The notes under the pieces are model-generated. The model saw only the letters and a list, made by a program, of their open reading frames with translations, made no database searches and had not been told where the DNA came from. The position numbers and the translations under genes were made by a program. A stretch of 64,000 bases of DNA, from assembly GCF_004355185.1 (NCBI RefSeq), contig NZ_CP037922.1:1674001-1738000 (forward strand). The letters are read 5' to 3'. Below, in pieces: positions 37,412 through 46,419 of this stretch. The DNA comes from Hymenobacter radiodurans (lineage in GTDB: Bacteria > Bacteroidota > Bacteroidia > Cytophagales > Hymenobacteraceae). Each line of letters opens with the position of its first letter. Positions within the stretch are counted from its first letter, which is position 1.

Positions 37412-38443
37412 CTACGCGTGCGCTTGAGCTATGGGGGCCAGTTCGAAAACTTCGGCCAACAATTCATAGGAGCGAAGCCGGTCAGCGAAGTCATAGGTAA
37501 TGGTTACGGCTGTGATTTCCTCTACTCCATAAGAGGTTGCCAGAACAGTGAGTTGGGCATGTACTTGGTCAGGGGTGCCGCTTACCATGCGTTGCCGGTG
37601 ATAGGTGAGGCGAGCACGCAACTCGGGCGTGAGCGGGTAGTTGCGCACGGTATCGTACGAACCAATGGAGGTCCGGTCGCCGGTTTCGAGCTTCAGCATT
37701 TGCAGGGCCAGTGTTTCGGCTAGTTCGGTTGCCTTCGCTTCCGTATCGGCGCACAGTACAAAAAGGGCCACCGTAGCGCGTGGCGCGGCCAGCTCCTCCG
37801 ACGGCCGGAACCGCTCCTTGTACAGCCGTACCATATCAGGCCCCCCGACGGGATTTATGAAATGGGCAAACGAAAAAGAAGCCCCCAGATGAGCCGCAAA
37901 CAGACCGCTTTGCCCGCTGGAACTGAGCAGCCACAACTCCGGCATAGTGGTGGCGAAGGGCGCCGCCTTCACCTTTTCGTGGACGGTATTAGGAACAACC
38001 TCATCGCGCAGGAAACCCCGCAGATCCATGAGCTGGTCGACAAAGTCCTCGTCGCGGAAAGTATTCTGAGGGTTAAGCACATGGGCTGTGAGGCGGTCGG
38101 TGCCGGGCGCGCGGCCGATGCCTAAGTCAATGCGGCCGGGGTAGAGCGTTTCGAGCAGGCGGAAGTTTTCGGCCACCTTCAGGGCGCTATAATGGGGCAA
38201 CATTACGCCACCCGAGCCCAGACGGATGTGCTGCGTTTCGGCCCCTAAGCGTCCAAGAAGTACCTCAGGCGCCGAGCCGGCCAACGTACCGGTGTTATGA
38301 TGCTCCGACACCCAAAAGCGCGTGTAGCCCAATTGATCGGTGAGGCGGGCCAGTTGTATCGTTTCTTCAAGCGCCTGGCGTGCCGTGCCGCCCTGCCGAA
38401 CGGGAGACTGGTCGAGGACGCTGAGGCGAAGTGTATTGGTCAT
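37412..38443 (-). CDS. LLM-class (luciferase-like) flavin oxidoreductase
   Basis: The 343-residue protein has the bacterial-luciferase-like TIM barrel: VLDQSPVRQGG, YTRFWVSEHHNTGTLAGSAPEVLLG, IRLGSGGVMLPHYSALKVAENFRLL and YPGRIDLGIGRAPGTD. It resembles MsnO8-type LLM monooxygenases that use FMNH2 or F420H2; Bacteroidota would use FMNH2. The substrate is unknown. The start at 38443 is preferred over 38515. It is downstream of an MFS transporter (91-base gap) and could be cotranscribed with it. Confidence 0.87.
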   Translation of the reverse strand: MTNTLRLSVLDQSPVRQGGTARQALEETIQLARLTDQLGYTRFWVSEHHNTGTLAGSAPEVLLGRLGAETQHIRLGSGGVMLPHYSALKVAENFRLLETLYPGRIDLGIGRAPGTDRLTAHVLNPQNTFRDEDFVDQLMDLRGFLRDEVVPNTVHEKVKAAPFATTMPELWLLSSSGQSGLFAAHLGASFSFAHFINPVGGPDMVRLYKERFRPSEELAAPRATVALFVLCADTEAKATELAETLALQMLKLETGDRTSIGSYDTVRNYPLTPELRARLTYHRQRMVSGTPDQVHAQLTVLATSYGVEEITAVTITYDFADRLRSYELLAEVFELAPIAQAHA

Positions 38444-38533
38444 GATGTAGAGATGAATAGCAGTTGAATAGTTGCTATAACCCCGCGGCCGCCCCTCGTG
38501 TTCAGTTCGCTCCACTGATTGGATGGCGAGCGG

Positions 38534-40122
38534 CTACTCGGCGGCCACGGCCACGGGTTGGCTGATGGCGTTGCTCTTGCGCAGCGGCAGCTCCGGAATA
38601 AATAAAGTCACTACCCAGCCCGCCATTACCAGTAATAAGGTGCAGAGATAAATACGCGAAATAGCATGGGTAAATGCTACCCGAATGGCGGGAGTAGGGC
38701 TGCCCGCAACTTGCGCCAAGCCGGGGGGCAAATTAGGGCCTTCCGTGACGCTAACTTCTGTGGCAGCAACTGGCGCATTAACCGTAGCGGGCAGCGCCTG
38801 CGCCAAACTTATACTGAGTACCGCGCCAAGTCCGGCGGCGGCTACAGCCCCGCCAATCTGCCGGAAAAACTGGCTAGCTGAAGTGGCCTGACCCAACAAA
38901 CGGGGCTCAATGGCATTCTGTACGGCCAGTGTGTAAAGAGGCATGCTCGGCCCGAGGCCCAGGCCACAGAGCACTACGTAAAACAATACCTCATAATAGG
39001 TTACATCGGCAGACATAGTGGCCAGCAGGCTAAGCCCGATCATCAGCACTACGCCGCCGCCCAGCATCCAGCGCTTATAGTGACCAAAGCGCGACACCAT
39101 TTGGCCCGCTAGCATAGAGCCAGTTACTACCCCCAACGAAAGCGGAATAAGGCTTACGCCGGCCTGCGTAGCAGTGGTGCCCAGCACATTCACCATAAAC
39201 AGGGGCTCAAAAATAATGATGCTCAAAAAAGCCCCCCGAGAAGAAACAGCGCCAGATTGGCCGTCCGAAATACCTTGTTATCGAAGAGCGAGAAGTCGAG
39301 AATGGGGTTGGTGGCGCGGCGTGACCGGACCACGAACAGCGTAAGCGCCGCCAGGGCCAAGGCAAAAAGGCCCAGCGTAGTAGGCGAAGTCCAGCCGTAC
39401 ACGGCTTTATTCAGCTGCAACGCTATTACCAACGGCCCCAGTCCCAGCATCAGCAGTATGGCGGCCAGATAGTCGAGGGGCTGCTGCTCGCCACGGGGGC
39501 GTAAGGCCGGCATCCGCGACAGGATAAACCACAAGGCCAGGGCACCCAGCGGGATGTTGACATAAAAAACCAGGCGCCAGCCTTCTACGCCCGGCAGCAG
39601 GCCGTCGCCGTGGTCGGTTAAAAGGCCCCCCAGAAAGGGCCCCAGCACCGACGACAAGCCAAATGTTGCTCCCACAAATCCCTGGTATTTGCCGCGCTCG
39701 GCGGGGGGAAACAGGTCGGCTATAATAATGAATGCCATGGCAAACAGTCCGGCACCGCCCAGTCCCTGAATGGCCCTAAAGATGATTAGCTGACTCATGC
39801 CGTCGCCGAGGAGGGGCAAGGTGCCAAACTCGCCCGCCAGTCCGCACAATGCCGAGCCAAACAAGAACACCAGAACCGCCGTGACCTCGATAGTGCGCCG
39901 CGAGTACATATCGGCCAGCTTGCCATAAATGGGCACCAGCGCCGTGCTAGCCACTAAATAAGCGGTGGCAACCCACGTAAAACGATCGAGGCCGTGCAGG
40001 TCGCCTACGATGCGCGGCAGGGCCGTGGCCACAATAGTTTGGTCGAGGGAGCCCAGGAAAAGAGCCAGCAGCACACCGGCCAAAGTCAGCACTTTGGTAC
40101 GTTGGGTAAGCGAGTCAGTCAT
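38534..40122 (-). CDS. MFS drug:H+ antiporter, DHA2-type (frameshifted)
   Basis: The repaired protein has 529 residues and 14 predicted membrane helices. Helix 1 carries LFLGSLDQTIVATALPRIVGDL and helix 4-5 the antiporter motif C region GLSSVLGPFLGGLL. The frame breaks in the C6 at 39232-39237; one more base makes LALFLLGGAFLSIIIFEPLF. DHA2 proteins export small cationic or lipophilic toxins using the proton gradient. The gene is followed by the LLM oxidoreductase, and is divergent from the TauE-like gene. The 6-base run is within the G6C motif. Confidence 0.87.
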
Positions 40123-40329
40123 ATTGAAATAGGTCGGACTGAGTTACGCGGTATCCGGCGCTTGGTTGGAATTACGAAGAACCCGCCAGCTGATAAGACC
40201 AGAAAGTAAGTTTTAAAGCGGCCACTGTGCCTGCCTCAGAGCGCACTTGGCCGACAAATGTTTGGGAGGAATAAGGAACACCCCCGCGAGCAAACTACCT
40301 TCGCCGGCATTACTCAAAAAAGCCCCCAG

Positions 40330-41091
40330 ATGACCCTCACCCTGGCCTTGTTGTGTTTATTTGCCTTTCTGGCTGGTTTCGTAGATTCGATGGTGGGCGG
40401 TGGCGGCCTGATTCAGCTGCCAGCTATGTTGCTGCTGCTCAAAGGCGTACCCGTGCCCGTTATACTTGGAACGGGCAAAGTGTCGTCGTTGGCGGGCACG
40501 GCCACGGCTTTATGGCGCTACTCGGGGCGGGTGCCGATGCCGTGGCGCAGCGTGGGGGCGGCGGCAATTATGGCCGGCTTGTTTTCCTTCGCCGGCGCGC
40601 GGGTGGTAAGTCTGCTGCCCAGCGAACTGCTACGGCCACTGGTGCTGGGCCTGCTGGTCGTGATTGCCGCGTACACGTTCTGGCGCAAAGATTTTGGGGC
40701 CATTCACGCCCCCCGGCTCACGCCCAGCCGCGAAATGCTTTATGGCGTGCTGGTAGGCGCGATCTTAGGGTTTTACGACGGCTTTTTTGGGCCCGGCACA
40801 GGCAGCTTGCTGCTCTTTGCCTTCGTAGGGTTGTTTGGCTACGACTTTCTTACCGCTTCGGCCTCGGCCAAACTTGTTAATGTGGCCACCAACCTCACCA
40901 GCCTATTGTACTTCGCCTTCACTGACCAGATTCTCTATCACATTGCGCTGCCCATGGCCGCCTGCAATATGCTGGGCTCTACGCTCGGCGCCCGCATGGC
41001 GTTAAAAAAAGGTACCGGCTTTGTACGCGTGCTATTTCTGGTAGTGGTCTGCGGGATAATTCTGAAGCTGGCGTACGATACGTTTGGCTAA
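40330..41091 (+). CDS. TauE/SafE-family sulfite/anion exporter
   Basis: The 253-residue protein starts at ATG 40330 (MTLTLALLCLFAFLAGF). Two four-helix halves with the family's G-rich motifs (FVDSMVGGGGLIQLPAMLL and GFYDGFFGPGTGSLLLF) identify a TSUP/TauE anion transporter. Substrates of the family include sulfite, sulfoacetate and thiosulfate; none is fixed here. The ATG directly follows the motif AAAAAAGCCCCCAG. It ends before a bidirectional terminator. Confidence 0.9.
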   Translation: MTLTLALLCLFAFLAGFVDSMVGGGGLIQLPAMLLLLKGVPVPVILGTGKVSSLAGTATALWRYSGRVPMPWRSVGAAAIMAGLFSFAGARVVSLLPSELLRPLVLGLLVVIAAYTFWRKDFGAIHAPRLTPSREMLYGVLVGAILGFYDGFFGPGTGSLLLFAFVGLFGYDFLTASASAKLVNVATNLTSLLYFAFTDQILYHIALPMAACNMLGSTLGARMALKKGTGFVRVLFLVVVCGIILKLAYDTFG

Positions 41092-41173
41092 ACAGCTTAA
41101 GCGCTAAAAAGCATTGGCCCAACTAGTGCACGAGACGCTGGTTTTAAGCCGGGAATGAAATAGGCTTAATCCT

Positions 41174-41209
41174 AAAAAAGCCCCCTGAAATATTCCTGGG
41201 GGCTTTTTT
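41174..41209. terminator. Bidirectional terminator built from the AAAAAAGCCCCC motif
   Basis: AAAAAAGCCCCC and GGGGGCTTTTTT form the stem around a 12-base loop. It separates the convergent TauE-like gene and the repeat-rich secreted protein. The arms are the same motif found dispersed in the window. Confidence 0.92.
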
Positions 41210-41225
41210 GCTTCTCAACAGCTAC

Positions 41226-41714
41226 TTAATCTTGGTTGCTAGGCAGGCCAGGTACCGGGTTGCCTTGGGCGGCACTTGTATTTGGAACGCCCATTTTCTC
41301 TTCCCGCTTGCGCTGATAGCGGTTAAACTGGTCTGGTGACAACACCTCTTTCAGCGCCGCCAGTCGCGATTGGCCAATGTCTTCCACAATGCCGTTTAGT
41401 TTGCGCAAATCGGTGCGGTAGCGCAGGCGGGCAGTTTCCACGTTGCGCACGCTGGTCAGGTTTATTTGATTCACTTTTACGACCTGCGGGGGCGTAAGAC
41501 CTAAGGCCTGGCGCATATTATCGGTGAGGGCTTTGGCGCGGGCTTCTACTTTATCGGCAGGAGGCGTAGGGGCCGGCGCGCTCGTTTTCGCGGGCGTGGC
41601 CGCTTTGGGTTTGGTAGCGGCTGCGGCGGCTTTGGGCTTCGCGGCGGTTTGAGCCTGCGCAAAGCCTGGCGCCAGAATCAGCAGAAGGAAGGCAGCAAAA
41701 AAGGAAATCTTCAT
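41226..41714 (-). CDS. Hypothetical secreted protein with Ala/Lys/Pro-rich spacer
   Basis: From the ATG at 41714, residues 1-21 are a signal peptide (SFFAAFLLLILAPGFAQAQ). Residues 22-60 are a low-complexity A/K/T/P spacer. The rest is helical: LTDNMRQALGLTPPQVVKVNQIN, then ALKEVLSPDQFNRYQRKREEKM. The LTPPQ / LSPDQF pair is like LTxxQ periplasmic proteins. No specific family is assigned. Length 162. Confidence 0.65.
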   Translation of the reverse strand: MKISFFAAFLLLILAPGFAQAQTAAKPKAAAAATKPKAATPAKTSAPAPTPPADKVEARAKALTDNMRQALGLTPPQVVKVNQINLTSVRNVETARLRYRTDLRKLNGIVEDIGQSRLAALKEVLSPDQFNRYQRKREEKMGVPNTSAAQGNPVPGLPSNQD

Positions 41715-41926
41715 GTCAGAATAGGTAGGGTGGAGCCAAAAAAGCATCCAGTGCAAAGATGTGTCAGAAAATGAGAGCCTGAAACAAGGTTTTCAGCACG
41801 TAAATATGGTGCCAGAAAGGAATAATGGGGTTGTAACGCAGATAGTCATTTATTCATGCCCTACTGCAATGAAAAAAAGCCCCCCAGCCAGCGCAACCTT
41901 TCTTCTGGCATTCCATACTAGAAAGT

Positions 41927-42964
41927 ATGAAGCAGAGAAATCAACCTAAATGGCTGGCGTTGGCTGGCATGGGCGCCGTGATAGCGGCTGCGGCACTGTG
42001 GTCTAACCGCCGCGGCTCTTACGATTTGGCGGGCCGCGTGGTCCTGATTACGGGGGGCTCGCGCGGGCTGGGTTTGGTACTGGCCCGTCAGGCCGTAGCC
42101 GAAGGCGCCAAAGTGGCTATCTGCGCCCGCGACGCTGAAGAACTAGAGCGTGCGCGCCAGGAATTAGCCGCTGGCGGCACCGAAGTAGTAGCCTTGCAGC
42201 GCGACCTCACCGACCCGGAGGCCGTCCGCTCCCTCATTGCCGAGGTGCAAGAGCAGTTGGGCTTCATTGACGTGCTCATCAACAACGCCGGCATCATCAC
42301 CGCTGGCCCCCTCGACCACATGGAACTGCGCGAGTACCAGGATTCGATGGATACGCACTTCTGGGCACCTCTGCACGCTATGCAGGCCGTGTTGCCAGCC
42401 ATGCGCCGCCGGGGAGAGGGCCGCATTATTAACATTGCTTCCGTGGGGGGCAAAGTTCCGATTCCGCACTTAGCGCCGTACTGCGCCAGCAAATTTGCGC
42501 TGGTGGGCCTCTCCGAAAGCTTCCGGATTGAGCTAAAACAACACGGTATTCTGGTCACTACCATTTGCCCAAACCTGCTGCGCACGGGCAGCGCGCGCCA
42601 TGCCATTGTGAAAGGCAAGCATAAGGAAGAATACGCCACCTTCGTCGTTGCTGACTCTCTGCCGGTGCTGACGCTAGATGCCGAAGCCGCTGCCCGCCGC
42701 ATCTGGAACGCCTGCCGCCGGGGCGATGCTGAAGTGATTGTAGGAACGCCTGCGAAGCTATTGGCTGGCTTGCACGGCCTTATTCCCGGCACCACCACCG
42801 ATCTGCTGAGCTTAGTCAATCGTGCTTTGCCGGGCGAAAATGGTGAACTGGGCGACGAACGGCGTCACGGCTACGAAAGCGAATCGGCAGTGAGCCGCTC
42901 CTGGGTAACAACGCTCACGCGCAAGGCTGAAAAGGAGAATAATGAGCTGGCAAGTGACAAGTAA
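41927..42964 (+). CDS. Short-chain dehydrogenase/reductase with N-terminal anchor
   Basis: The 345-residue protein has an N-terminal hydrophobic segment (8-26) before a classical SDR Rossmann domain: GGSRGLG (43-49), NNAG, catalytic S in NIASVGGK and Y/K in YCASK. The C-terminal extension of about 80 residues is charged. It probably reduces a hydrophobic substrate at the inner membrane with NADP(H). The codon GGG-GGC-AAA in SVGGK is a motif copy. It is monocistronic with a terminator behind it. Confidence 0.88.
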   Translation: MKQRNQPKWLALAGMGAVIAAAALWSNRRGSYDLAGRVVLITGGSRGLGLVLARQAVAEGAKVAICARDAEELERARQELAAGGTEVVALQRDLTDPEAVRSLIAEVQEQLGFIDVLINNAGIITAGPLDHMELREYQDSMDTHFWAPLHAMQAVLPAMRRRGEGRIINIASVGGKVPIPHLAPYCASKFALVGLSESFRIELKQHGILVTTICPNLLRTGSARHAIVKGKHKEEYATFVVADSLPVLTLDAEAAARRIWNACRRGDAEVIVGTPAKLLAGLHGLIPGTTTDLLSLVNRALPGENGELGDERRHGYESESAVSRSWVTTLTRKAEKENNELASDK

Positions 42965-42984
42965 GGAAAGATCTTACTTTAAGC

Positions 42985-43034
42985 GAAAACAGGCGATAGA
43001 AGCGCAGTATACTGCGCCTCTACCGCCTGTTTTC
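42985..43034. terminator. Bidirectional terminator, two-tiered hairpin
   Basis: Outer arms GAAAACAGGCG/CGCCTGTTTTC enclose a second stem GCGCAG-TATA-CTGCGC. It separates convergent SDR and carboxylesterase genes. Confidence 0.85.
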
Positions 43035-43058
43035 ACTTTTCGTTTTAGCGCACATAGA

Positions 43059-44648
43059 CTACTTAGTGAAAGCTTGATCTAATAGAAGATACCGGGCGCG
43101 GTTCTGCTCGGGCTCGGCTCGCGTTGTAACGTCAATGCGCAGAATTTGCGCGTTGGCGCCTGCTTTAGCGGCCGGCCAGGTAGGCAAACCGCCGCCGTTT
43201 GGATTGCCGGTTTTGATAAAATTGGCAAAGTAGCTCTGCATGGTCTCTGAAACTTTGTAGTCGTCGGGCGTCCAGGCGTACACTTTATTGGTAGCCAGGT
43301 TGCCGAGGGCGTACTCTATCTCCGCCGAATGGGAGGCGCCCCGATCAGCAGGTGCACTACCCATGGCCGGGTTCATGGCTGGGCGCGGGCGGGCATACAA
43401 GTAACGGTACACCGGCTGACCGCCGGTTTGACTATGCATATCGGCCCATTTCCAGGTACTGTAGGCAATAAACCGGTCGCCAGCAAGTTCGGTGGCCGAC
43501 TGCTCTGCCTGTTCGGGAGTGCTAGCTGGGTAAAGCTTTAGAATGTCGTCGGCACGCTCTCCGTAAAGCTTTTGCACCACTTTGCGGTAGTCGTAAGGCG
43601 TAGGTGGCGCTTTACCAAGCAAAAACGGAGCAGTCATTTCCTGCGAATTCCACCCCACGAGCAGCGGTACGCGCGCTTGTTGCCCGGCGGCAAACGTGGC
43701 CGTGGGCGTCTGCATGAAAAAGTAGCCATCGATGGTAGGAGCGAAGCGTGGCACACCGGGCTTGCTGGCTGCTTCAAGGAGTTGTTGGGCCGGCAGTGCT
43801 CGCAAGGCTGCCAGCGAAGTTGCCCCAAGGCTGGTTGCAAAGGCCGCCCCGTTTTTCTCCGCTTCGGCCAAGGGCAAAGGTCCAAAGCTGGTGTTTAGCA
43901 TGGAGCCGCTTTCACCGATGGCCCTGGAAAACAACGCTTTGGATAGCGGCGACGCCATCTGCGCGCTCACTGACATCGAGCCCGCTGACTCGCCGGCAAT
44001 TGTTACCTTTTTGGGGTCGCCGCCGAAGGCCGCAATATTCTGCTGTACCCAGCGCAACGCAGCATTCTGGTCCAGAAAGCCATAGTTGCCCGATGCCTTA
44101 TTAGGTGATTCTTGGGTTAGTTCAGGATGAGCTAAGAAGCCAAAAATGCCCAATCGATAATTCACCGTGACGGCCACAATGCCGCGCTTGGCCATACTTT
44201 CGCCATCGTAGCGCGGCTCCGAGCCATCGCCCGCAATAAAGCCGCCGCCGTAGAAATACACTAGCACAGGCAGTTTCACCTGCGCTGATTTGGCCGGCGT
44301 CCACACATTCAGATACAGACAATCTTCACTCACCCCATCGGAGCGAAAATTCATGTCGCTGTAAATGGGCAGTTGCATTGCCTGGGGGCCAAAGTTCTTG
44401 GCTTGTCGCGTCCCCGTCCAGTTTTTGACTGGCTGAGGCTCCCGCCACCGCAAGTCGCCGACGGGGGGCGCGGCAAACGGTACCCCCTTGAACTCGCGAA
44501 TGCCACTCGCTGCCGTAGCTCCTTCCAGCAAGCCATTGGCGGTCTGCACACGGGTGGTAGTAGAGGCTGTGGGGGGCTTTTTTGCCTGACCAAAAGCTAT
44601 AGGCAAACCGAGAATCATAAAGCACAAAAGGAGCAGTACAGTTTTCAT
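43059..44648 (-). CDS. Secreted type-B carboxylesterase
   Basis: The 529-residue protein has a signal peptide (VLLLLCFMILGLPIAFGQ) and the carboxylesterase B fold: FKGVPFAAPPVGDLRW, EDCLYLNVWTP oxyanion strand, GGGFIAG, nucleophile S221 in GESAGS and the catalytic His region GASHSAEIEYALG. It hydrolyses ester substrates in the periplasm or outside. It is 21 bases after the GH30 gene in the same orientation, so both may act on an acylated glycan or glycolipid (inference). Confidence 0.92.
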   Translation of the reverse strand: MKTVLLLLCFMILGLPIAFGQAKKPPTASTTTRVQTANGLLEGATAASGIREFKGVPFAAPPVGDLRWREPQPVKNWTGTRQAKNFGPQAMQLPIYSDMNFRSDGVSEDCLYLNVWTPAKSAQVKLPVLVYFYGGGFIAGDGSEPRYDGESMAKRGIVAVTVNYRLGIFGFLAHPELTQESPNKASGNYGFLDQNAALRWVQQNIAAFGGDPKKVTIAGESAGSMSVSAQMASPLSKALFSRAIGESGSMLNTSFGPLPLAEAEKNGAAFATSLGATSLAALRALPAQQLLEAASKPGVPRFAPTIDGYFFMQTPTATFAAGQQARVPLLVGWNSQEMTAPFLLGKAPPTPYDYRKVVQKLYGERADDILKLYPASTPEQAEQSATELAGDRFIAYSTWKWADMHSQTGGQPVYRYLYARPRPAMNPAMGSAPADRGASHSAEIEYALGNLATNKVYAWTPDDYKVSETMQSYFANFIKTGNPNGGGLPTWPAAKAGANAQILRIDVTTRAEPEQNRARYLLLDQAFTK

Positions 44649-44669
44649 AGATAGCTAGGAGCGTAATGC

Positions 44670-46139
44670 TTAATTCACAACGAAAGTCATGATGGAATGC
44701 GGCTGACTCACGGCCGCCGTAGCCTGGTTCTGTACCCACAGCTGAAAATCCTGCTTTTTGTCGCTGTCATTCATCACCACTACGGCCACCTTACCATCCG
44801 GATTCAGGAAAGCTGTTGTGCTCAAATGGTCGCGGTTAGAGGAGCTGGTGATACGTTTCGCGCCGGGGCGAATAAACTTGGAGAAGTGGCCGATGTAGTA
44901 GTAGCTATTGGTATACAGGAGCTTACCGCTGCGCGTGTCGCCGATTATGGGGGCGTAGCAGAAGTTCTGCACGTGGTTGGGGCCGCCGGTTTCGTCTAGC
45001 AGTACGTTCCAATCTGTCCAGCCAACGGTGCCGTTGTTGAAGTCGTTGATCATGGAATGGCCGTAGCGCTCGCCAAGCGCCCAGTCGCCTACTTTGTCGA
45101 AGTTGAATTTCTCAATGCAGCCCTCCGTGAATATCAGGTTCGTGTTCGGATAGGCCTCATGCACATTTTTTAGGTTGTCGAAAAGCATGCCGCTGCCGGT
45201 CCAGGTTTCATACCAATGATAGCCAATTCCCCAAACATATTGTGCGGCCTTAGGGTCGTCGAGAATGGTGCTGGCCCGCTGGAAAATCTGGTCACGGTTG
45301 TGGTCCCAAGCAATGAGCTTACGGTCGCCGAGGCCGTTTTTCTTCAACGTTGGACCGAGGTAATCACGAACAAAGTCGCGCTCCTCTTCGGCTGTGAAAA
45401 TGCACGACTCCCACTTCTGCTTAGCCATTGGCTCGTTCTGCACGCTCAGGCCCCAGATCGGAATACCCAGCTGCTCATACGTTTTGATAAACTTAACATA
45501 GTAGTCAGCCCAGTTCTGCCGGTACTGAGGAAGCAATTTGCCCCCCTGTAGCATACTATTGTTGTCCTTCATCCAGGCGGGTGGGCTCCACGGGGTCACG
45601 TACATAGTCAATTTGCCCCCCGCCGCTGCTTGCGCCTGCTTGATGAAGGGAATGCGAAACTGCTCGTCGTGCTTTACGCTGAAGGACTTCAGGCTTTCGT
45701 CTTTGTCGGCCACATAATTATAAGGTCCGCTGGAAAAATCGGTGCTGTGAATGCTGGTGCGGGCCAGCGTGTAGCCGATGCCCTTTGTTGGGCTGTAATA
45801 GGCCTGCAAAAACTCTTGTTGGGCCGCTTTGGGCAACTTAGCGAACGTTTCGGCCGCGGCGTCGGTAAGCGCCCCTCCAATGCCGAGCATCGTCTGAAAC
45901 GTTTTTGTAGGATCAACAAAGATGCACACCTGGGTTTCCAGGGGCTGCGCTTCCGGCTTGAATGCTAACGCCTCACCCGCTGCCATGCGCAGCGGCGTAT
46001 TCGCTGCCGTGGTAAACACCTGCGCTTTTTTGCCCGCTACAGAATAAGGCTGCGGCTTACCGGTTGCTTTTTGGGCGGTGGCGTTGCTGCCGATAGCTAA
46101 GGCGGCCAGCAGCAGACCAGAGAATAGTTTGGGGAGCAT
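44670..46139 (-). CDS. GH30-family glucosylceramidase-like glycosidase
   Basis: The 489-residue secreted protein (signal MLPKLFSGLLLAALAIGSNATAQ) has the GH30 (beta/alpha)8 barrel with C-terminal beta domain. The acid/base is E236 (SVQNEPM) and the nucleophile E339 (LIFTEGC), with WSPPAWMK and GIGYHWYE. GH30 enzymes cleave beta-glucosyl or beta-xylosyl bonds; subfamily is not resolved. It and the following carboxylesterase are probably cotranscribed. The codons at 45541-45546 and 45616-45621 are motif copies. Confidence 0.92.
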   Translation of the reverse strand: MLPKLFSGLLLAALAIGSNATAQKATGKPQPYSVAGKKAQVFTTAANTPLRMAAGEALAFKPEAQPLETQVCIFVDPTKTFQTMLGIGGALTDAAAETFAKLPKAAQQEFLQAYYSPTKGIGYTLARTSIHSTDFSSGPYNYVADKDESLKSFSVKHDEQFRIPFIKQAQAAAGGKLTMYVTPWSPPAWMKDNNSMLQGGKLLPQYRQNWADYYVKFIKTYEQLGIPIWGLSVQNEPMAKQKWESCIFTAEEERDFVRDYLGPTLKKNGLGDRKLIAWDHNRDQIFQRASTILDDPKAAQYVWGIGYHWYETWTGSGMLFDNLKNVHEAYPNTNLIFTEGCIEKFNFDKVGDWALGERYGHSMINDFNNGTVGWTDWNVLLDETGGPNHVQNFCYAPIIGDTRSGKLLYTNSYYYIGHFSKFIRPGAKRITSSSNRDHLSTTAFLNPDGKVAVVVMNDSDKKQDFQLWVQNQATAAVSQPHSIMTFVVN

Positions 46140-46362
46140 AATATGAATAAATATTAGAGTAGATGGCTACGAATGCCGGCCTAAGCCAAAGCGCAGGCTG
46201 CCGCAGGTGGGGAAGTTACGGGTAACAATGAGTTTAAAGCGACAATAGGTTTGTGTCATCTTTTATAAAGCAAATAAAAGCTAGTCATACACTGAGCAAG
46301 CAGGAACACAAATTCAGCCTGTGACAGAATAATAAGGCAGTAGGTCAACTAATAACATCCAT

Positions 46363-46399
46363 AAAAAAAGGGCCCGCCTATATAGGCGGGCCCTTTTTT
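46363..46399 (-). terminator. Terminator of the large repeat protein
   Basis: AAAAAAAGGGCCCGCCTA/TATAGGCGGGCCCTTTTTT, an 18-base stem with a T-tract, 21 bases after the stop. Confidence 0.92.
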
Positions 46400-46419
46400 A
46401 TGCATCAAGACCTAAGTGC

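Noticed and set aside
39232..39237. Programmed ribosomal frameshifting in the MFS gene
   Set aside because: There is no slippery heptamer with a downstream structure of known type, and the same run breaks many unrelated genes, so a gene-specific recoding signal is not supported.
42088..42819. Minus-strand reading frame of 243 codons opposite the SDR gene
   Set aside because: Ser/Arg-rich shadow of the SDR coding strand with no family features.
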